From NCBI GenBank assembly GCA_044228285.1, contig JBGAVD010000001.1, positions 1 to 64,000 of the forward strand: DNA of 64,000 bases, written 5' to 3'. How positions within the stretch are numbered: position 1 is the stretch's first letter; the number at the start of each line of letters is the position of its first letter. Shown here in pieces: positions 18,283 to 27,065 of the stretch. A program made the translations under genes and the position numbers. A model generated the notes under the pieces. It saw only the letters and a program-made list of their open reading frames with translations, did not search any database and was not told where the DNA came from. Source of the stretch: JBBATK01 sp044228285. Lineage in GTDB: Bacteria; Bacteroidota; Ignavibacteria; Kapaibacteriales; NICIL-2.

Positions 18283-18541
18283 CTTTCCGAGCAGATGCTG
18301 GGAGATTCCACTTGTTATAAGTTGAGAGTTCTTGTTTGCATGTGAACCTACGAACTAAGCGTATGTGTGGCTTTCAGAACATATTTGGTCGTAGTAACGC
18401 GATAACCTTGGACAATGCCTAGCCGATCTTGATTCGAACTTCATCTAAGTTAAAAGCAGGATTGCGCCCAATGTTGTCCAGATCTGCATCCGCAAAGCAT
18501 TGACAGGGAGGTCTCGCCAGTTTGCGCGATCATGAGTTTTA

Positions 18542-19549
18542 CTACTTCCACGATAGAGACGAATAGGGATTTAGTCTGCCACTTGTCGTCGTTGCGTTTA
18601 GCTGAGAATCGCGAAGCCAGTAAGGCGAGGAGTTTGTAAGATCTGCAGGCGCTGCGGCATCGGCTGGCACAGCAGCTATAGCATTGTAGAACGTAAGTTC
18701 AAAAGTGCCGTAGCTAATGCAAGCGATATTTTTTCCATCTGGTGACCAGCAGGGGTATGACTCTTCTTTTGAACCAGTTGTGATTTGACGTAGCGCCGTT
18801 CCGTCCATATTTATCACCCAGATGTGCTTGTTCATAGAGAAGGCAATTCGTTTTCCATCAGGACTTACGGCAGGGAAGCTAGGTTTGGAAAGCGTGTTGC
18901 TAATAACAGTTATGAAGTTTGTTGCGGGCGAGTACAAATAGAGTCCTTCAGGTTTCAGAGTTCTTTCTGTAAAGCCATAGTAACTCGTTGCGCTGAGGAC
19001 CAATGTTCCATCGGGTGCCCACGAACCATCAAACAAACTATCGATTGCAACTGCACCAGTCAAACTACCGCTGCTACTCATGACTATCGTCGCATCACCG
19101 GAATAGATGGGCGAAGGTGTAGAGCTGCTGCTATACATATGGTTGAAACAGATATGAGAGCCGTTCGATGACATGCGTGGTCGTAATGCCAGACCAAAAC
19201 TGCTGAGCTTCGTATCAAAAATGGTTTGTTGCGTAGCACCGTCCGACGTCATCGTTTTTATCTTCACAGATCCGGAACCGAAAAGCGGAGCTGGTTCATG
19301 GTAGAGCACGGTTCCATCCTTTGTCCACGCTGGAACTAAACCATTTTGAAAAGCAACACGCTCCCGCTGCGCAGATAGGTCATAGATATTGACTTTTGCA
19401 GGAGAGGCAGATGGAGTATCATAAACGATGAACCCGCTTAGAGTTGAGCCCACAGGATTGTTTGAATTGTCGCTCGGACATGCAATGAATACCATTGTGA
19501 GCGCGAGCATGCAACAATGCAACACAACTCTGGGAAACAAACTCTTCAT
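18542..19549 (-). CDS. PD40/TolB-like beta-propeller lipoprotein
   Basis: 335 residues. The lipoprotein signal (LALTMVFIAC) puts the anchor at about Cys24. The body is a WD40-like beta propeller of the TolB/PD40 type; the clearest blades are PSFPAVSPDGKRIAFSMNKH, then IWVINMDGTALRQIT, then SYPCWSPDGKNIACIS, each with the diagnostic W/FSPDG turn. Such proteins bind other proteins at the envelope; no enzyme motif is seen. AGGAG sits about 8 nt before the ATG. A terminator follows 260 nt downstream, and no neighbour reads close by on the same strand, so it appears to be a single gene. Confidence 0.8.
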   Translation of the reverse strand: MKSLFPRVVLHCCMLALTMVFIACPSDNSNNPVGSTLSGFIVYDTPSASPAKVNIYDLSAQRERVAFQNGLVPAWTKDGTVLYHEPAPLFGSGSVKIKTMTSDGATQQTIFDTKLSSFGLALRPRMSSNGSHICFNHMYSSSSTPSPIYSGDATIVMSSSGSLTGAVAIDSLFDGSWAPDGTLVLSATSYYGFTERTLKPEGLYLYSPATNFITVISNTLSKPSFPAVSPDGKRIAFSMNKHIWVINMDGTALRQITTGSKEESYPCWSPDGKNIACISYGTFELTFYNAIAAVPADAAAPADLTNSSPYWLRDSQLNATTTSGRLNPYSSLSWK

Positions 19550-20051
19550 GACAGACTCCTTTAGTATTGAACACGTTGAAATGCAGTGTCAATATGCGGA
19601 CAAGCAATCTCTTGGAACGAGCCGATTATTGGTGTATCCTTACCGAATCCTATCGCAACTCATTGTTTTAACCAAGTTGACTGCAGGTGTCTCTCAGAAT
19701 GCAGCTCGTAACGCCAACTGCTATGTATTGGAATCACTGGGTATTGGAATCACTTGTGCCGCTGTTAGCCCAGGCGAAACCATCATACACAAACTCGTCA
19801 GATGCTTCGTGGGAACTGTCTCACGTCGTTTCATCGACGTGAGCTGTGGGTGCAAAGTCCTCTGTAGTTGACCCATCAGGTCCACCGCAAAATGATCCAC
19901 CAAGGCTCTGGCAGAGCCTCCTGTTGTATGATGATAACAGATCGTTGAACTCAAAGGCACACTTTTGGGGTCTAAGAGCATCGCTGGTTAGTCTTCCGTT
20001 TATACCTTCAATCGTAGTGACTCACACTTTAGTTCCAGCCTTTGAGTTTGT
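19550..20051. other. No gene seen
   Basis: A 500-bp gap between leftward genes. A rightward frame at 19428-19871 overlaps the lipoprotein gene antisense and has no recognisable content. The gap contains a short direct repeat (TATTGGAATCACT at about 19727 and 19741) and nothing else that I can support. Confidence 0.45.
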
Positions 20052-21875
20052 TCAGGATCTGCCAAGAAAGTAGGTCCTCATCTCGCCTTTACCTTTGACC
20101 CCTCTCGTTCCTCTGTCTTCAAAAACAAATCCTTCTGAAGATGACTCTAGAAGTTGCACGACAGCTTCGGTGCAGTGAATTCGATCGGCTTCGCCGTGAC
20201 TTTCCATGCGGCTTGCGAGATTGACAGCATCGCCCCAGAGATCGAAGGCATATTTGGATTCGCCAATAACACCGGCAACCACACTGCCGCTATGGAGTCC
20301 GATGCGAACGCGAAGGGGATATCCATTGAGCGAACTCCGTTCACGAACTATCTCCAAAACATCAAGAGAAAAGAGTGCTGCGCGTTCGGCGTGGTTATCA
20401 TAGCCGACCGGAATACCGCAGACGGCCATATACGAATCTCCGATGGTCTTGATTTTCTCAAGACCATGCATGCGTGCTCTTTGGTCGAATTGTGTGAACA
20501 GTGAGTTCAGGAAGCTAACGAGTTCGGAAGCGCTAACGCTTTGTGAGAGCGGCGTAAAATCAACAATATCACAGAAGAATACGGTCACGTTGTCATAATC
20601 ATCAGCGATCGTCGTTTCGCCTGCTACCATACGTTCTGCAACGAGCGTCGGTAGAATATTGTGGAGGATCTTCTCTTGTGCTTGAAAACGTGCGAGACGG
20701 ATTTGGCGATCTCGCTCAGCGTCTTCGAGTTGTCGTCGGAAGTTGAGCTGTTGAGTTTGACGTTCGAGCTCTTCGTTTCGTACTTCGAGTTCTAGCCGAT
20801 GTCCTTCCTCGTAGTGCCTTGAGTATTCTTCCCAACGCAATTGATCCTTATACAGCATGGCCAAAGTAATATGTGAGCTTATGAGAGTATGTTTCGATCC
20901 AAACTGCTCATGCAATTCTATAGCCTGCTTTAGGTACTGTTCAGCCAAGACTTCGTCAGCGTCCTCATACTCCGACGTCATATACAACTTGGCAAGGTTC
21001 TCGAGCTGTTGTCCGGCAATATTTCTGTCGCCGAGTTGTTCACTGATATGCAAAGACTGTTTGAAATGTTCCAGAGCTTTTGGATAGTCTTTGACCTCAA
21101 AGTACACAGTACCAATGTTCCCAACTATGCCGGCACTTCTGTTGTGATCGCCGAGTTTCTCAAACTCCTCACTAGCCCGATGGCAATAGTCAATGGCTAG
21201 CTCATAATCATCTTGATGTCCGGCAATGATTCCAAGATTGCCAAGATTGTCGGCGACCGCTCGGTGATTTTCAAAAGCCTGGTTTGCATCGAGTGCAGCG
21301 AGAATGAACCTTTGAGCTTCTGTGTAATTCTCCAGTGCTAAATACACCACACCAATGTTGCCATTGGTCATGGCAAGACCCATGCGGTTGTCAATACTGG
21401 CATCGAGCTCAAGTGATTGTTGGTAGAGCTCAATTGCTTTGCTGAAATCTCCTAGAATGCCGTAGGTAATACCCAGATTTGCAGTACAGCGCGCCTGACC
21501 GTAGATATTACCCAGCTTTGTGTACACTTCCATTGCACGCTGATAGTTGTTGACCGATTGGACAAACTCCGACAATCGAGCATACAAGTTCCCGGCAAAC
21601 ATCAAGGCTTTCGCATGCAGATTCTCATCGTCACAGGTCTCAGTCAGATGCACAGCCTCAAGCGTCCTCTCAAGCGCCTCCAGAGATTCACCACGCTGCA
21701 GAAGCGACTGACAGAGTGATAAGAGAATGCGACAACGCAGTGTGTGGTCTAGCTCAGACGGCACACTCGCCAACAGGTCTTTCGCCATCTGCTCTGCATC
21801 AACATAGTGTTGAGCGCTTTGCACCAAGGCCTGCAACTCGTCTGCCTTTGCAGAGATTTCAGCTACTGTCATCAT
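20052..21875 (-). CDS. TPR-domain class III adenylate cyclase
   Basis: 607 residues. The N-terminal 370 or so are tetratricopeptide repeats (at least seven, for example GDFSKAIELYQQSLELDAS and KDYPKALEHFKQSLHISEQLG). A charged coiled-coil linker (NEELERQTQQLNFRRQLEDA) leads to the class III cyclase domain. Its two metal aspartates are in VFFCDIVDFTPLS and IKTIGDSYMAV. The adenine-selecting pair, Lys in EKIKTIGD and Asp in FDLWGDAVN, plus the transition-state Asn and Arg in AVNLASRM, are all present, so it should make cAMP as a homodimer. There is no membrane segment or signal peptide, so it is cytosolic and probably regulated by a protein partner bound to the TPRs. AGGAGG lies just upstream; with two adjacent ATGs, the second (21872) is better spaced. 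It stands alone. Confidence 0.9.
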   Translation of the reverse strand: MMTVAEISAKADELQALVQSAQHYVDAEQMAKDLLASVPSELDHTLRCRILLSLCQSLLQRGESLEALERTLEAVHLTETCDDENLHAKALMFAGNLYARLSEFVQSVNNYQRAMEVYTKLGNIYGQARCTANLGITYGILGDFSKAIELYQQSLELDASIDNRMGLAMTNGNIGVVYLALENYTEAQRFILAALDANQAFENHRAVADNLGNLGIIAGHQDDYELAIDYCHRASEEFEKLGDHNRSAGIVGNIGTVYFEVKDYPKALEHFKQSLHISEQLGDRNIAGQQLENLAKLYMTSEYEDADEVLAEQYLKQAIELHEQFGSKHTLISSHITLAMLYKDQLRWEEYSRHYEEGHRLELEVRNEELERQTQQLNFRRQLEDAERDRQIRLARFQAQEKILHNILPTLVAERMVAGETTIADDYDNVTVFFCDIVDFTPLSQSVSASELVSFLNSLFTQFDQRARMHGLEKIKTIGDSYMAVCGIPVGYDNHAERAALFSLDVLEIVRERSSLNGYPLRVRIGLHSGSVVAGVIGESKYAFDLWGDAVNLASRMESHGEADRIHCTEAVVQLLESSSEGFVFEDRGTRGVKGKGEMRTYFLGRS

Positions 21876-22056
21876 AGTCCCTCCTATTGATAACTGAATT
21901 CAGTCCGTCAACACATCAGCCCCTTCACTCACAGAGTGCAATGACTTGCGCCAGTGCAAAGTAGGCAGCGCTACAATGAGAACAGCCAGAATGCACCAGC
22001 CAGTGAGCAGGAGGTTAACAGTTCATCCGCAATGCGTTTAACCGTCCTTAGTGGTT

Positions 22057-22632
22057 TCATTGCATACCACCCACAGAATCCGCCCTCCTCAGCCAGGGCC
22101 AGCGCTGCTGATACGAGTTGCACTTTTCGTCGTAGAGAGTCGTATGATTCGTCAGAGGATTCGGGCTGAGAATCCCAGAGTAAATCGTCTCTACGCCATG
22201 TGGTGCATATACATCCAGACTTCCGGCATTGTTTGAAAAGCCAACACAGGTTTCCAGAATCAAGAACCGATCAATGCCATTCTTCGAAGAGGCCAATGCG
22301 GGATAGGCGAATCCAAAGTAGTTTTCGTACCAGGTGTGAACTCTTGCCTGATTCTTCACTTCAATATTGACTCCAAGCTCAGCAAAAAATGCACTCACGC
22401 GTTGTTGATGAGCCGCTTCACCTTCTTTAGAGAGATCGTGAGCATCGAAGTAGAAAATGTCGTAGTCTTTAATGGACGACTCCGGCTCAGAACCTTGCAC
22501 CACATTCCACACCGTTTGAAACAGACAACCTGCAACAAGCCAACAGTCGTTGAGTTCAAGCCGGTCGAGCGATTCAATAATGCGTCGATTGCAGGTGTTG
22601 CGGAGTACGTCTTGAATGAAGCGCTGGGTCAT
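22057..22632 (-). CDS. Nucleotidyltransferase family protein (NTP_transf_6/DUF925-like)
   Basis: About 191 residues matching the NTP_transf_6 (COG3575) family, remote relatives of polymerase-beta-type nucleotidyltransferases with no known substrate. The family pattern is clear: NDCWLVAGCLFQTVWN, then IKDYDIFYFDAHDLS with the acidic D-x-D-like pair, then IEVKNQARVHTWYENYFG, GIDRFLILETCVGF, and a C-terminal segment with NPLTNHTTLYDEKCNSYQQRWPWL. I placed the start at the Met before TQRFIQDVL, which gives the usual family length. A longer open frame reaches 22797 but its extra 55 residues do not fit the family. It is isolated, with 180 bp of gap on either side. Cytosolic. Confidence 0.8.
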   Translation of the reverse strand: MTQRFIQDVLRNTCNRRIIESLDRLELNDCWLVAGCLFQTVWNVVQGSEPESSIKDYDIFYFDAHDLSKEGEAAHQQRVSAFFAELGVNIEVKNQARVHTWYENYFGFAYPALASSKNGIDRFLILETCVGFSNNAGSLDVYAPHGVETIYSGILSPNPLTNHTTLYDEKCNSYQQRWPWLRRADSVGGMQ

Positions 22633-22975
22633 GGATAAATATAGGACGGACATCCTGAAAGAAAACCAGCGATCTACACAGACAACCCGCGCCCAGTGCT
22701 CCAGCATTTCCGCGAAAGGCAGAGCTACAGCTCCGCGCCGAGGAAAAATGCCGTTCACCGCTGTGACTACTTGTGATGCTGTAACTAAAGCTGCCACTAA
22801 GCAGGTGGCTTGCGATGTGGATGGTGGATCAATCCGCGGCGGATTAGCTGGGTCAAAGACCGCAGATTTTACACATACTAAGCTGACTACGGCAAAGCTG
22901 TGCTGACAATACTAGTTCATGCAGTCAGCTTGCCACAGAACGTTCTCGTGACCTCTGCAACAAGCACAGCAATTC

Positions 22976-25900
22976 TCAATCAAGGTCCAAAATAAACTTC
23001 GCAGTGCGACTCCATGAGGCAGCGCGAACTCTGATGAAGACCATGCCCATGGGCACTGTCTCATCAATTGATATCCGTGCATGGTGTTGATTCAGGATCA
23101 GTTCCCCTTTCTGCAGAGTCTGACCCAGACTCGAAAGCACTTCGTAGTGTAGCAAATCGCTTGGTGAATCCAAAACGCGAAGATTCACAGAACGTCCACC
23201 CGGATTGGGATAGACCAGAATTGAAGCCGACGAGGAGTTCTCGTCAGGATTAAGCTGTACATCGTCGACAACCTGATTGATATCAATGTTAACCATATAG
23301 ACTGCAGCATTGTAGTCTCTTTGCGTTGCATACAGGACAAGGGACGGGCTTTTGGTTATACCAAACGCTGTGTAGGTCTCACCATTGGTTTGAAATCGAC
23401 AATCAGCCGACACAAAGCCATTCGTGTTGTATACGACAAAGCCGGGTAGACCTTCAGCAGGTGTTCCATTCAATGCTACTGTAGTGTCGTTAAGAAAATG
23501 AATGTCCGTAAAGGTCTGCCATTGCGGTACGGTTAAACGTGACAAGACTGTACCATTCTCGTCGATAGTCTTCAATAGTCCCACTGTAGTGTACTTATAA
23601 TTCAAATCTACTTTCGTTGCAGTTGCCTCATGTCCGGCTATCAGAAACCTGTTCGAGCCAAGCGCAACAACCTTATTGTATCTTTCGAACTCAGTGAGTG
23701 GGAAGCGTTTCGTAGTAAAGTTTGAGTTTGTGGTACTAGTGTAATATAGATCCATGTTTCTCTCGGCAAGAGTGTCTTTGGCAGGCGACGACGCGACTAC
23801 CATGTACCGTGTGCCACTTGCAAGCTCGACTGCCGGCAACGCATAGCCACGTACTGTCTGGCGGGCAAACAATTTGCTCGTATCTGAATAGATAACGACG
23901 TCAGTAGAATCGGCTACTCTGTAGAATGAATAAGCGTCGAGTGAATGATTCAGACAGTTAACGGTAAAACTTGAAGAGTTGTACGGCAGCTTGATCTCAA
24001 TCGGCGTCATACCCGGCTTCACGATACTCATAGTTGTTGGAGAGCCGAGATAAAATTCTCTTCGAAACACCAAGAGTGAAGAGTCGCGATAAGGCCAGAT
24101 GGAACCGGGAAAAGACAGTCCGACATCCGAAGCCCCGGCATCCATACTTGATCGGTAAAAGGAACCCTGCGTACGACCATCCCCGCCAATTCTATAGAGT
24201 GTATAGCTGCCCGTACAGGCCGAGTGATATGAGCCATTTGAATAGTAATTATAATAGGATGAGTTAACAACAAACTGATTCAAAGTATTTGAGCTTGTTC
24301 GAAGGAACTTTGTCAAGCCATTTCTTACGCTCGGAGTACTTCCGTTCTGACTCATTGGTCTTCCATCTGTGGTGAGTTGCACTAAACTTCCGTTTAACAG
24401 AATCGACTTAAAAGCGTCAGCATTAATGTAAGCCCAGCGGATGCTTTCATGCTCGCGTTTGCCATCAAAGCCCACCAATCGTATCGTATAGGGTCGCTTC
24501 GATAGAAAGACGTGCGTTGGATTCTCAAGATCTGAGCTGTCCCCGTCGTCAAAGAACCATCGCCAGCGTATGATCGAGCCATGACTAAGGTTGGTAAAGG
24601 TAACCGAAAGAGGCGCGAGCCCATAAATAGGGGTCGCTTGAAAAGCAATAGTTGGATATTCGATAACATGTATCGTATGCCGACAGACGACTTGATGGCT
24701 ACCTGTTGAGTCCACGACGGTTCCACGTACCGTGTACGCACCCGGCGCTTTGTACGCATGAGAGGTCTTCAAGCCAACTGCTTGCGTGCCATCTCCGAAG
24801 TCCCAACTGACTGACGACTCATCCGGAAACTCAACTGAGGCTTCGAAGGTGCACAGGCTGTCAACATATTGGATGGAATCAGATGCTAGTAGATCATACG
24901 AAGCTGCGATTGTGTCTGTGACGAGGTTAATGCGACGCACCATCCCGTACTCATCCCCAAGGATAAACAGGCTGTCACCCTCAGGCTGAACAATACGCGC
25001 GTAGCTGTCGACGCTAAAAGGCAGCTTTGTTGCGCCGCAGACGCGTTGATGTCCTACTTCAAAGGTCAGTACGGAATTAACACCATTAACCACTACAGCA
25101 TAGTGATTGTCATTTGTAAAAGTACCGCAGGTATTAGAAAGTCCTGTACTGCTGATCGGAAAAGAAGTGGAGTCGCTGAATCGTAAGAAAGTGTAACCCA
25201 AACCATGGGCTTCAATGGCATAGCGCTCGTTTGAAGAGAACGCGAATCGGTAGCTCGAAGCCGTCTTCGCACTAGGACTTTCATTAACCGAATAGAGCAC
25301 TGTAGTCTTCCCGCCGGAATCTAATGCGTAAACTCTGTCGTAAGCACTGCTGCCTGACTGTGTGTTTATATTGAGGTAAAACGTATTGGCATATACCCGC
25401 CCTGAACTCTTTCCCAGCACAAAATCATGAATATTCCAACCTTCGAATATCTTGGCAGAAACAGTTGATGTCGGAAGGTTTGATGCGCGGTACATTCCAC
25501 CGGTTGAGGAGCTATAGGTCCAGCCATGTCTGCTATATCCAGTGTAGCCGTATTGACCTATGTAGAGTTCTCTAAGAACTTCTGAATACGACAGGACAGA
25601 ACTCGAGGCGTAGAAGATCACAGTCTTCAAGTCAAACTTCTCTTTAATCTTAAAGTCTTCTAGAGTGTACACAAAGGCATCTGAGCTGTCCTTCGCATCT
25701 GCAGGTCTGCCGGCAAGAATACAGTACTTCCCATCGGACGTAAGAAAAGCGCCCTCTAGAGTTGTAAACGTTGAATCGTTCAGTAGACGAGATCCAAGCA
25801 ACAAACCACTCTTCGTTTCATACTGCTGCAGATAAAACAGCGTTTTGGTTCCTACTACTTTTGACGACAAGATGTGAAACTGCGCGCCGTCGCTCGAGGC

Positions 25901-26029
25901 AGCCAAACCTAGGACCTTGCCAGGAGAGTCGGGCAATTCTTGATATCCGTTCATTTGCTTCCATTGGGACAGCAAAGGATGGCATACACATAAAAACAAC
26001 AGGATAAAAAAAGGACGAACTAAGCGCAT
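22976..26029 (-). CDS. Large T9SS-secreted PKD-domain protein
   Basis: About 1017 residues. Signal peptide MRLVRPFFILLFLCVCHPLL (cut near LSQ); the open frame extends further upstream but 4 of every 5 extra residues would precede the signal, so 26029 is preferred. The first 400 residues look like a beta propeller (repeated FSSNERYAIEAHG, SDGKYCILAGRP). Two PKD domains follow at roughly residues 420-580, marked by VSWDFGDGTQAVG...TSHAYKAPGAYTV and IRWRWFFDDGDSSDLENPTH. A second strand-rich region comes next, and the end is a T9SS sorting domain (SILVYPNPGGRSVNLR ... GMVFIRVRAASWSRTAKF). It is presumably anchored to the cell surface. The role is unknown; PKD domains usually mediate protein or glycan contacts. 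Confidence 0.85.
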   Translation of the reverse strand: MRLVRPFFILLFLCVCHPLLSQWKQMNGYQELPDSPGKVLGLAASSDGAQFHILSSKVVGTKTLFYLQQYETKSGLLLGSRLLNDSTFTTLEGAFLTSDGKYCILAGRPADAKDSSDAFVYTLEDFKIKEKFDLKTVIFYASSSVLSYSEVLRELYIGQYGYTGYSRHGWTYSSSTGGMYRASNLPTSTVSAKIFEGWNIHDFVLGKSSGRVYANTFYLNINTQSGSSAYDRVYALDSGGKTTVLYSVNESPSAKTASSYRFAFSSNERYAIEAHGLGYTFLRFSDSTSFPISSTGLSNTCGTFTNDNHYAVVVNGVNSVLTFEVGHQRVCGATKLPFSVDSYARIVQPEGDSLFILGDEYGMVRRINLVTDTIAASYDLLASDSIQYVDSLCTFEASVEFPDESSVSWDFGDGTQAVGLKTSHAYKAPGAYTVRGTVVDSTGSHQVVCRHTIHVIEYPTIAFQATPIYGLAPLSVTFTNLSHGSIIRWRWFFDDGDSSDLENPTHVFLSKRPYTIRLVGFDGKREHESIRWAYINADAFKSILLNGSLVQLTTDGRPMSQNGSTPSVRNGLTKFLRTSSNTLNQFVVNSSYYNYYSNGSYHSACTGSYTLYRIGGDGRTQGSFYRSSMDAGASDVGLSFPGSIWPYRDSSLLVFRREFYLGSPTTMSIVKPGMTPIEIKLPYNSSSFTVNCLNHSLDAYSFYRVADSTDVVIYSDTSKLFARQTVRGYALPAVELASGTRYMVVASSPAKDTLAERNMDLYYTSTTNSNFTTKRFPLTEFERYNKVVALGSNRFLIAGHEATATKVDLNYKYTTVGLLKTIDENGTVLSRLTVPQWQTFTDIHFLNDTTVALNGTPAEGLPGFVVYNTNGFVSADCRFQTNGETYTAFGITKSPSLVLYATQRDYNAAVYMVNIDINQVVDDVQLNPDENSSSASILVYPNPGGRSVNLRVLDSPSDLLHYEVLSSLGQTLQKGELILNQHHARISIDETVPMGMVFIRVRAASWSRTAKFILDLD

Positions 26030-26701
26030 GGTGTCTCCGACGAAAGAGTAAGACCAGATCTGTGTTAAACTAAGAAATTGGTGTTTAATAGGTGGGATTA
26101 TAAGGGCTTGCGTTCGATGTATTGTATTTCTAATACAGAGCCGATGTACTCTCTCCCCAAAAAACTCAATTCCAGAATTTGCCCGAGTACCCATACTCGA
26201 TGCTCCACCATCTCTACCAACATTGGGGCTCTATGTGGGTTGTCTGCTCGTTCTGACCCACAACATCCGTCGCGGCACGATCAAGCACCTGTGTGGCAGA
26301 AGCTCGAAACAGTGATTGTGATGTCTTGCGAGTACAGTAGCTTATTGCGCGGAGCCGGCAGGAACTCAAAACGGACTCTCTAAGCCAACTTTCGCGAAAA
26401 TGCTTGGCCACAGGGCGCGGATACTCCAATACGATATCTATTAGGATAGGGTGGGGTACAATGGCCCGTAAAGACCTGCGGGCACGAGGTGGTTTTGCAA
26501 CGCGCTAACCTCGTTTTCATTTCTGGGTCAATTTTCTATTCTGGAAAAACGCTCCATAGATCGCATAGCAACAAGAGTGTTGGTGTCTGTAAAAGTGATA
26601 CTGCGTTCCTGCTCACTTTTGCAGAAGCACACTCATGCAAACAGCATTGAACAAGACTCGATTTTGACCAAAAGTGTAATCAATGTGTATGCAACCAAAA
26701 A
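26030..26701. other. No gene seen
   Basis: A gap of about 670 bp upstream of the PKD-protein gene. I see two weak hairpins near 26465-26514 (GCCCG...CGGGC and ACGAGGT...ACCTCGT) but no gene or clear promoter. Confidence 0.45.
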
Positions 26702-26702
26702 C

Positions 26703-26736
26703 TAAAAACCCCTAACTCTTTACGAGATAGGGGTTT
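26703..26736 (-). terminator. Terminator of tRNA-Leu
   Basis: A stem of AAACCCCTA with TAGGGGTTT (26706-26714 with 26728-26736) plus an inner CTC/GAG pair, followed on the leftward strand by TTTAG and TTTTT. It begins about 13 nt after the tRNA CCA end. Confidence 0.85.
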
Positions 26737-26751
26737 AACACCTTGCGGTGG

Positions 26752-26836
26752 TGCAGAAGGTGGGAGTCGAACCCACACGAATTTTAAGTTCACAGGATTT
26801 TGAGTCCAGCGCGTCTGCCAGTTCCGCCACTCCTGC
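26752..26836 (-). tRNA. tRNA-Leu (anticodon CAA)
   Basis: An 85-nt class II tRNA with a fully paired acceptor stem (GCAGGAG with CTTCTGC, one G-T pair), D-arm GTGGCGGAACTGGCAGAC, anticodon loop CTCAAAA giving anticodon CAA, a long variable arm typical of Leu, and T-arm GTGGGTTCGACTCCCAC. The 3' CCA is encoded (26749-26751). The anticodon stem has one T-T mismatch (CTGGA with TCCTG). It reads UUG codons. It has its own promoter (26870-26900) and terminator (26703-26736) and is a single-gene unit. Confidence 0.95.
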
Positions 26837-26869
26837 ATGTCGAGATGCCAAGGGCGCATCAGCGGGTTG

Positions 26870-26900
26870 CAAAGATAGCAAGGGGAAGCGGAAGCTCAAA
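26870..26900 (-). promoter_or_regulatory. Bacteroidota-type promoter of tRNA-Leu
   Basis: On the leftward strand TTTG (26900-26897) is followed after 19 nt by TATCTTTG (26877-26870), an exact TTTG-N19-TAnnTTTG match to the Bacteroidota primary-sigma consensus. Transcription should start near 26863, about 27 nt before the mature tRNA. This is good evidence for the phylum. Confidence 0.8.
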
Positions 26901-27065
26901 ATTTCTTGTCGTTTGTGCGCTCTGAACCTTGTCCTAAACAGCGCGACTTTTTTTGCTATGCTAGGTGCTTCGCACCTAGCTGGTCAGCTTGATTGAGGTC
27001 CTCTTGTTTCGCTTGCTATTGATTCAAGAGTTCCTCGGCATAGTTCCATGAACCTTGATCGTTCA

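Noticed and set aside
19428..19871. Rightward 147-codon frame
   Set aside because: It is largely antisense to the beta-propeller lipoprotein gene start and shows no protein family.
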